Part shown: positions 58,247 to 64,000 of the stretch, in pieces
How the letters are laid out: the number at the start of each line of letters is the position of its first letter
How positions within the stretch are numbered: the first letter of the stretch is position 1
Source: Caenorhabditis remanei
Lineage: Eukaryota; Nematoda; Chromadorea; Rhabditida; Rhabditidae
DNA length: 64,000 bases
Assembly: GCF_010183535.1 (NCBI RefSeq)
Contig: NC_071329.1
Coordinates: forward strand, 7,874,001 to 7,938,000
Reading direction: 5' to 3'
Made by a program: the position numbers and the translations under genes
Notes under the pieces: model-generated
Database searches by the model: none
The model's input: only the letters and a program-made list of their open reading frames with translations
Told to the model about the DNA's origin: nothing

Positions 58247-59507
58247 TCAAATCTCTTTTCTCTTTGGTTTCTTTGGGTTCTTGCTCCGACTCTTGCTCTT
58301 ACACATTGGACAGATCGGGGCATTGCGATGGATTTGTTGAAAGCACGATTGGCAAGTCTGAAAAAGAGATATACTTTAATGCGGAGCGACTTCTTAACTT
58401 ACTTTCATTGGTGGAGATTGATGGTCAGCAGATCTCATTTGTTGATGTTGCATTGCTGCAGCCATATGGGGTGGAGGTCTGAATTGTGGAGTTGGCGGAT
58501 TATGGGCGAATCCTCCGAATTGTTCCAAGAAGTTGGATGAGTTGAATGGAAAGAGTTGTTTCAAATTGAAATTTGGAAAGGGAGATGGGATTCCACCTGA
58601 GATGACTGGAGTTACTGGCGCTGTCGACGGTTCGCTGGAATGTGATAACGTTTGTGTGTTTATACACTAAAAAACGTTGTTCAAATTCAATTTCTATTTC
58701 AAGATTCAGGTGAACTGGCATCACATTTCCAGAAACCTACATTTTGAGATGAGTCTGTGGAAGATCATCTTGACTCAATGCAATATCACACCCAGTTTCT
58801 TTCAACTTCTCATTTGTCGCTTCCATCAGTCTCAACAATATTTCGTATTTCTTCACTATATTGCTCTCTCGATCCTTCTTCTCTGATTCTGCTTCAGCGA
58901 TTTCTCGTTCCAAATCACTTTTGTCCTGAAAAATGATTTCCGAGTTATAATAATGAATAGAAAAGAAAATCGCTCACCTGATTGATCAACTGAATAATTT
59001 CAGAATGTTCCTCTTTCTCTTTATTCAACTCGTCGATGGTTTTTGTCGTCTCTCTGATGAATCTGAAATAGGAAACTTCTAGAGAACAACCAATTAGTAA
59101 GATCGACTCACTTTTCAGTGTTTTCAAGCTCGCTGAGCTCCTCGAGTAGCTCGTTTCGTTTTGCAAAGTAATCGTCGACTTTCGTTCTGGAAAAATACAA
59201 AAACTTTGAGTAAGCAGGAAGCGAGTAATGCCTAGATTGACAAATACTTGCTGATGTTGCTTAAAACTTTTCAGATTTTTAGTTGAAGGCTAGAATTACT
59301 TTCTACAATCTCCACATTATCTCATTTCCAGGTCAACAACTTAAATGTTCTCCTTCGAACGTTTTCATTCCAAGCCATTAAACCCATCACAACTACCCAA
59401 AATCAAACTCACTTTGCATTTGCAACTTTGTACAGTTCAGTCATCGATAAATTCGTCGTCGTCGTCGTTTCAACACCCATAATCGGAGAAACTGTTGCGG
59501 CGGTCAT
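58247..59507 (-). CDS. ZC4H2-family protein, tandem copy A
   Basis: Six exons (59413-59507, 59112-59186, 58978-59062, 58741-58925, 58403-58634 and 58247-58357) close to 260 residues. After a short Thr-rich start come two coiled-coil stretches. The first contains [20 protein letters not shown] and [20 protein letters not shown]. The second contains [21 protein letters not shown] Pro/Gln/Met-rich linker ([20 protein letters not shown]) follows, then the zinc ribbon [18 protein letters not shown] and basic tail [14 protein letters not shown]. The ribbon and tail are nearly the vertebrate ZC4H2 sequence, except that the first signature histidine is Phe. It is probably nuclear. It is the more compact of the two tandem copies, with a 226-base intron 1. 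Confidence 0.9.
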
Positions 59508-60301
59508 ATTTACGAAGTGTTGAAGCGTGGCTGTAAAATATGGAGATTGCATAAAAAGGTACGGTGGAGAAGGAAAGAGAAGTCGGAAAAGTAGAAAAAG
59601 GACTGGAGAGAAAAAGTATGGGAAAACGGAGAAAAATAAAAAAATATAGTGGGAGATGTATAGAAGAAGAGAAAAGGAAGGGACGAGAGCCAGCCAATCA
59701 GAATAGGGGCGGAGTCGGATATGTGGGAAGGGAGAAAAATGAAAAAGGAAAATGGGAAGAGTGGGGATGGAATTGAAATTTTAAATCCTTTATAAAGGTC
59801 GGGATGGAGCAGAAATTGATTCTGCTGACACTAATGTTTTGAAGACAAAGTTTTTAAAAGAGGAATCGCAGCCAGAGTGTTCCAGAAAAGTAGATAAAGC
59901 TCGAGATGAGCTATTTGCTTTTGTTTAAATTTTGATTAAATTCAATATATTTTGGTAGCATTATATCAAGCAAGGTTATTAATAATAAACAATAGAAATG
60001 AACGCAATTTGTTGATCTACTCTTTTGATAAAGACTCGTTAAGGACAATCTTGATTATGACATTTCCTTTAGACATTTATTAGGTTAGTGTCAATAGATC
60101 TTGAGGTTCTGATAGGTTAGGATGCACATGGGCTACTGGTTGAGAAGAGTTGGGAGTGCTAAATAAGGCCGAAGAGATGGGAAATGCACAACTATCGCAT
60201 ATGCTTAATGCAACTTTTAATATCTTCAAAGAGATCACAAAGTAATTGCGAAAAAGACTAATGAAATAAATAAGTATAAAATTATCAAGGAACCAGTCCA
60301 T
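59508..60301. promoter_or_regulatory. Upstream region of copy A, duplicated upstream of copy B
   Basis: This matches 63042-63850. Shared words include a CCAATCA box (CAGCCAATCAGAATAGG), GGGGCGGAGTCGG, and TAAATCCTTTATAAAGGTCG with a TATA-like TTTATAAAG (TTCATAAAG in copy B). This suggests that the duplication carried a complete promoter. The distal end merges into the 3' flank of copy B. Confidence 0.55.
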
Positions 60302-63041
60302 TCAAATCTCTTTTCTCTTTGGTTTCTTTGGGTTCTTGCTCCGACTCTTGCTCTTACACATTGGACAGATCGGGGCATTACGATGGATCTGTTGGCGACA
60401 TGATTGACATTCCTGAAAAGGAGAAATGGTCAAAGAATAAGCGACTTCTTAACATACTTTCATTGGTGGAGATTGATGGTCAGCAGATCTCATTTGCTGA
60501 TGTTGCATTGCTACAGCCATATGAGGTGGAGGTCTGAATTGTGGAGTTGGCGGATTGTGGGCGAATCCTCCGAATTGCTCCAGGAAGTTAGAGGGGAAGA
60601 GTTGTTTCAAATTGAAGCTCGGGAAGGAAGATGGAATTCCAGCTGAGAAGACTGGAGTTACTGGCGCCGTGAAGTGTTCGCTGGAACAAAATTTTGTTAG
60701 ATTGTAACCTGAAAAACTTATTCAATTTCAATTTCAAGAATCAGGTCAACTGGTATTTGTCTGCTTTCTCCTATTTCAGAAATCTCCTTCTTGAGAACTC
60801 CTCAACCGGATCTTCACAGTCCCATTTCCAGAAACCTACATTTTAAGATGAGTCTGTGGTAGATCATTTTGACTCAATGCAATATCACAACCAGTTTCTT
60901 TCAACTTCTCATTTGTCACTTCCATCAATCTCATTAATATTTCGTATTTCTTCACTATATTGCTCTCTCGATCCTTCTTCTCTGATTCTGCTTCAGCGAT
61001 TTCTCGTTCCAAATCACTTTTGTCCTGAAAAATGATTTCCGAGTTATAATAATGAATAGAAAAGAAAATCGCTCACCTGGCAGATCAACTGAATAATTTC
61101 AGAATGTTCCTCTTTCTCTTTATTCAACTCGTCGATGGTTTTCGTCGTCTCTTTGATGAATCTGAAATCGGAAACTTTTTGAGAATCACCAATTAGTAGG
61201 ATCAACTCACTTTTCAGTGTTTTCAAGCTCGCTGAGCTCCTCGAGTAGCTCGTTTCGTTTTGCAAAGTAGTCATCGACTTTCGTTCTGGAAAAATACAGA
61301 AAATTTGAGTAAGCAGGAAGTGAGTAATGCCTAGATTGACAAATACTTGCTGATGTTGCTTAAAACTTTTCAGATTTTTAGTTAAAGGCTAGAATTCAGT
61401 TCATGAGTTTATCACACCACGTTTCCAAAGTCCCCCTTCGATCTTCTAAATAGACGAATTCCGAATTGAGGGAAAGAAGACGATGGTCATAAAGTCACGC
61501 ATGGATAGCAGAAAGGACATGGAAAAGATGGCTTTTAATCAGGCACACACATACATGACAAACACCGGATGTGTCTATGTGCGTGTATGTGAAAGCAAAT
61601 ATTGTATACTAGAAGAAGAATGAAAAAGGTGTTCGTTGGGAGAGGATTACTGTAGAAGATAGGAGTTAGAGAACGATAAAGATACGTGAGAAACTCATTA
61701 GACTTGTAAAAAAAAAGAAGAAATACCACGGACTCTATAATAGTTTCAGCCAAAACTAAACTAGAATCCATCAAGGATGAAAAAATTCCTCAACTTTTGC
61801 AAACTATGTAATTGCAACTTTCCAGAAAGAGTTTGTACGAAAAACTTTCAGTACGATAGTTCTTAGAAGTTCTTAGTCTCTTTTTAAGTGATCTATGAAT
61901 CTCAAAAATTTGTTACTTTGTTAAAAAACCCATCCAAAATTGGTGCTTTCCAACTAAGAACTGTCAAAACTGATGTCGTCCAGGCTCTGTATTTGAACCC
62001 TCATACCATAAAACTATCCCTAGAGTTCCCATGATCCATCGTCCAATAGTCACCACCTGTCCCTATCCATAAAATCCTAATCTTCCTTCTTCCTAACAAG
62101 ATTAGTGTCAATCGCTTCAAAACAAAAGGTCTTCCGACACTTGTAACATATACCTGATGGACAGCTCCATCCCCTTCTCAAGTACTTTCTATATATCTCT
62201 CTCTCTTTCTCAATTTATTTTAAAAGGATTACGGTAGATGTTACGCAAAAGGTCGCAACAAATCCAATTAAGGACACGAGTGTTTTTTGCATCGAGTCGT
62301 CAAAAAATACGAGGACATTTACATTTCCGTGTATAACGAAGGCGCGAAACATGCTTTGATCTGACCGATGTACCTACTTAACGAAGTTATGCAATAGAGG
62401 GGAAAGGTGCGGAGATGACCTTTATGTGGGAAGAAGTGGAATTTCAAAAAAATGAATTGAGTCTGGGAATAGGATATTCAAAAAGCCCGGACTCTCAAAT
62501 GCTAGACTCTAAAGGATGAAAGAACTGGGAAGAAGTTTAGATTATGGGTGTCATGAAAGACTGAGATTCCACTTGGAATCTCTATTTTGATTAGAATTTG
62601 ATTTCTGATAATCCTGGAATTATTTAAGAAAGATGAAATAAAAGTTAGATCTTCACAGAAACCAAAATTTTCACTGATAACTGCATGCGTCATGATAAAA
62701 ATTAGTTTACAGGTAAATAACAATTCAAGTCATGGCAGATGAGGAGTGGCATTTTCTGCAGAACATCCCAAAAAGTTCACATAATTAAAACTAAACAGCA
62801 GCCTACGAATATTTTCTTACAAATTTCAAACTTTTTTACAATTATCTTCACATTTCCAGGTCAACAACTTAAATGTTCTCCCTCGAACGTTTTCATTCCA
62901 AGCCATTAAACTCATCACAACTACCCACCACAATCAAACTCACTTTGCATTTGCAACTTTGTACAGTTCAGTCATCGATAAATTCGGCGTCGTCGTCGTC
63001 GTTTCAACTCCCATAATCGGAGAAACTGTTGCGGCGGTCAT
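60302..63041 (-). CDS. ZC4H2-family protein, tandem copy B
   Basis: Six exons (62944-63041, 61211-61285, 61077-61161, 60840-61024, 60458-60680 and 60302-60412) close to 258 residues. Every phase matches copy A. Differences are few: one added Pro near residue 19, Arg to Lys in exon 3, LINQ to [12 protein letters not shown] to LMRLMEVT, a three-codon deletion in the linker, and CQSCFQQ to CQSCRQQ in the zinc ribbon. All zinc cysteines and the second histidine are kept, and there is no stop or frameshift, so it looks functional. Intron 1 is 1658 bases against 226 in copy A. Confidence 0.9.
61391..62845. other. Extra sequence in intron 1 of copy B
   Basis: Similarity to copy A stops after GGCTAGAATT and resumes near TTCACATTTCCAGGTCAACAA. 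The roughly 1.4 kb between has no counterpart in copy A. I see no terminal inverted repeats, target duplication or long ORF in it. It is either an insertion in B or ancestral intron deleted from A. Confidence 0.7.
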
Positions 63042-64000
63042 ATTTACGAAGTGTTGAAGTTTGGCTGTAAAATATTGAGATTGCAGAAAAAGGTTACGGT
63101 GGAGAAGGACGGAGAAGCAAGAGAAGTAAGAAAGGGACTCGAGAGAAAAAATATGGGAAAACGGAGAAAAATAAGAAAATATAGTGGGAAATGTATAGAA
63201 GAAGAGAAAAGGAAGGGACGAGAGCCAGCCAATCAGAATAGGGGCGGAGTCGGATATGTGGGAAGGAGGAAGAAGGAAAAAGGGAAGAGTGGGGATGCAA
63301 TTGCGATTTTAAATCCTTCATAAAGGTCGGGACGGAGCAGAAATAGATTCTGCTGACACTAATGTTTAGAAGGCAAGGTTTTTAAAAGAGGAATCGCAGC
63401 CAAAGTGTTCCAGAAAAGTAGATAAAGCTCGAGATGAGCTAATTGCTTTTGTTTAAATTTTGATTCATCTCAATTTATTTTCACGACAACATCCTCTTCC
63501 GTGATTTCCAAGTATCAATAATTTGATCTAGGTTTTTTTCTCAATTTGAACTTAACAAATTGGTCGCTAACAACCCACCAAAGTGTCATTATATCAATCA
63601 AGGTTATTAATAATAAACAATAGAGATGCACTGCCATTTGTAGATCTACTCTTTTGATAAAGACTCGGTAGGCACAATCTTGATTATGACATTTCCTTTA
63701 GACATTTATTAGGTTAGTGTCAAAAGATCTTGAGGTTCTGACAAGTTAGGATGCACATGAGCTACTGGTTGAGAAGGGTTGGGAGTGCTAAATAAGGCCG
63801 ACAGATGGGAAATGTACAAAAATACCATATGCTCATTGCAACTTTTGATATAATGGTATTTTAGGTATGTAGAGTCTGGAGAGTAGACTTCAGGATGACA
63901 CATACTTCTCGGTTTTCTTTTCACTTATCTTTCGTGGCGCATCTTCCTATACACCTGACTACAGTAATCCCTCCAATAACTTCCAATTCATTTCAAAAAC
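63042..64000. other. Upstream flank of copy B to window end
   Basis: Duplicated promoter and flank continue to about 63850, with a roughly 100-base segment (63480-63590) absent from the copy A flank. The last 150 bases show no similarity to copy A and nothing coding. Confidence 0.5.

Larger units (their letters stand above)
58165..63850. repeat. Head-to-tail segmental duplication carrying two ZC4H2-like genes
   Basis: Unit 1 (about 58165-60230) and unit 2 (about 60230-63850) are alike in exons, introns, promoter and 3' flank. Shared non-coding landmarks include TCAAAGAGATCACAAAG (58168 and 60227), GAGCCAGCCAATCAGAATAG (about 59686 and 63221) and AAGGTTATTAATAATAAACA (about 59973 and 63602). 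The 3' halves are offset by about 2.05 kb and the 5' halves by about 3.53 kb, so unit 2 has extra DNA in intron 1. A further roughly 100-base difference lies at 63480-63590. Confidence 0.9.

Noticed and set aside
1..64000. CRISPR arrays, bacterial operons or prophage features
   Set aside because: None are present; the window has spliced eukaryotic genes and nematode-type introns throughout.

Overview
The window is nuclear DNA of a nematode, almost certainly a Caenorhabditis species. Genes have very short introns (about 45-50 bases) ending in TTTTCAG-type acceptors, several starts sit just after an acceptor as expected for spliced-leader trans-splicing, there is a nematode cuticle collagen, and the proteins are recognisably close to C. 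elegans NPP-3, TOP-2, COL-84 and CYN-2. From memory, these genes lie on different C. elegans chromosomes or far apart, so I infer a related species with local rearrangement rather than the N2 arrangement. This is an inference and was not checked.

Left part (1-10.4 kb): three genes on the minus strand. They are a large low-complexity protein (134-3866), a very short gene (7379-7684) and a homeobox gene (8845-10440). All begin with a short first exon ending in a phase-0 intron and encode a similar N-terminal module. Their flanks are partly duplicated. A fourth gene with the same start, a C2H2 zinc-finger gene, lies on the plus strand at 23841-25184. The 13 kb between holds a tRNA-Pro (19228-19299), a GC-rich palindromic element (about 19.3-20.35 kb) and otherwise no gene I can support.

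Middle part (28.6-45.4 kb): housekeeping block. A mitochondrial pyrimidine-nucleotide-type carrier (28650-30162) and cyclophilin cyn-2 (30833-31473) are on plus. The nuclear-pore scaffold gene npp-3 (31737-39037) is on minus, with cuticle collagen col-84 (33309-34422) nested antisense in one of its introns. DNA topoisomerase II top-2 (40041-45403) is divergent from npp-3 across a 1 kb promoter region that holds a GGCCC-rich foldback element.

Right part (45.4-64 kb): a 7 kb stretch without supportable genes, then three minus-strand genes of the ZC4H2 family (coiled coil plus C-terminal zinc ribbon). The first (52309-54076) is diverged and carries a tRNA-Met in one intron and a broken tRNA-Met fragment in another. 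The other two (58247-59507 and 60302-63041) are a recent head-to-tail duplication; the second has about 1.4 kb of extra sequence in intron 1. Between them and the first lie gene fragments and candidate orphan exons.

Exon boundaries were derived by hand from splice consensus and frame continuity. In every multi-exon model given with exon coordinates, the phases close exactly to a single reading frame; only part of npp-3 was traced this way.
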